From the NCBI GenBank assembly GCA_022822685.1, contig JAJEAQ010000097.1, positions 1-5,907 of the forward strand: 5,907 nucleotides of DNA. Reading direction: 5' to 3'. Below are positions 5,565-5,907 of the stretch, one piece after another. The position numbers and the translations under genes were made by a program. The DNA is from Trichodesmium sp. jk18x7bins.61. Its GTDB lineage: Bacteria > Cyanobacteriota > Cyanobacteriia > Cyanobacteriales > Microcoleaceae. The notes beneath the pieces were generated by a model. It saw only the letters and a list, made by a program, of their open reading frames with translations, did no database searches and was not told the origin of the DNA. Position 1 is the first letter of the stretch. Each line of letters opens with the position of its first letter.

Positions 5565-5907
5565 CTGAGGAACACCAAATTATCTGGGGAGAAGCGATCG
5601 CTGTTTTGGAGACTTATGTAAAAGATTGTAGTCTTGACCTAATATTTGCCGTGCGACTTGATAAATATTGGCAATAAATTTAATGGCAAAGAAAGGAAAT
5701 GGAATTCTGATGATGAATATATAAAATGGTGTTATGGATGGATAGACTTATGTATTATAAAATTGAAAAATACAGGCAGCATTTATATTATGGCAGCAAC
5801 ACAATATATGCCATACCTAGATATATATTTAAGAGATAAAATTACTATTCTTTCCCGAATTGTTTGGTATTATGATAGTTCTGGAGTGCAAGCAAAAAAA
5901 ATATTTT
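5549..5907 (+). pseudogene. DNA methyltransferase (N4-cytosine/N6-adenine class), frameshifted at the catalytic motif and cut by the window edge
   Basis: In the first frame the sequence reads QIIWGEAIAVLETYVKDCSL then DLIFA (up to 5650). The family's DPPYNIG motif is expected next. Instead the frame reads VRLDKYWQ and stops at TAA 5675-5677. One extra base and several substitutions have replaced the GAT-CCN-CCN-TAY codons. From 5664 in the shifted frame the family sequence resumes: NIGNKFNG, KWNSDDEYIKWCYGWIDLCI, GSIYIMAATQYMPYLDIYL and SRIVWYYDSSGVQAKKIF, open to the edge. Such enzymes transfer methyl from SAM to a base in a short DNA site, and DPPY is the catalytic motif IV. Its early position fits the beta-class order. 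The frame is open from 5525; a TTG at 5549 is the only plausible start left and is weak, so the original start may have been lost in the hairpin. A HIP1 site lies in the gene (5594-5601). No restriction endonuclease is seen. I cannot tell the recognition site. Confidence 0.8.
5594..5601. repeat. HIP1 octamer within the DNA methylase relic
   Basis: An exact GCGATCGC encoding the Ala-Ile-Ala of GEAIAVL. Confidence 0.85.

Overview
The window looks like chromosomal DNA of a filamentous, heterocyst-forming type cyanobacterium (Nostoc/Anabaena group). It is AT-rich, carries four copies of the cyanobacterial HIP1 palindrome GCGATCGC (131-138, 4965-4972, 5257-5264, 5594-5601), and contains two relatives of the carboxysome shell protein CcmK. 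Gene decay is its main character. Of seven recognisable protein-coding loci (leaving out a possible minus-strand start at the left edge and an unidentified coding relic), only two read as intact: a CaCA-type cation exchanger and a class I methyltransferase. The other five are broken by frameshifts, nonsense codons or truncation. This many pseudogenes with wide AT-rich gaps suggests a genome in reductive decay, as known for symbiotic strains such as the Azolla cyanobiont. That assignment is inference.

Layout. 1-107 may hold the start of a gene on the minus strand running out of the window. 108-657 is non-coding, with AT-rich dyads and a good sigma70-like promoter just before ccmK. 658-1777 is a dead ccmK3-ccmK4 satellite shell-gene pair, split by the 3' remnant of an IS200/IS605-type element (tnpB tail plus end hairpins). 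1778-2814 has no intact gene. It holds a decayed coding relic (about 1897-2220), a polypyrimidine tract and small hairpins. 2815-3798 is the exchanger. 40 bp later lies a CPBP-family membrane protein gene (3839-4608) killed by a frameshift in a T8 run, a TGA codon and loss of its last active-site motif. 4703-5422 is the methyltransferase. A perfect 14-bp inverted repeat (5533-5564) precedes a DNA methyltransferase pseudogene that runs off the right edge and has lost its DPPY catalytic motif.

How the parts relate. ccmK3 and ccmK4 products normally co-assemble as minor carboxysome shell hexamers, and here both appear lost. The exchanger and the CPBP gene could once have been co-transcribed. The DNA methyltransferase remnant suggests a lost solitary methylase or restriction-modification system; no endonuclease is visible. 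I found no convincing new biological system. The most notable observations are the coordinated decay of the ccmK3/K4 locus, the destroyed DNA methylase catalytic site with its hairpin, and the divergent exchanger.
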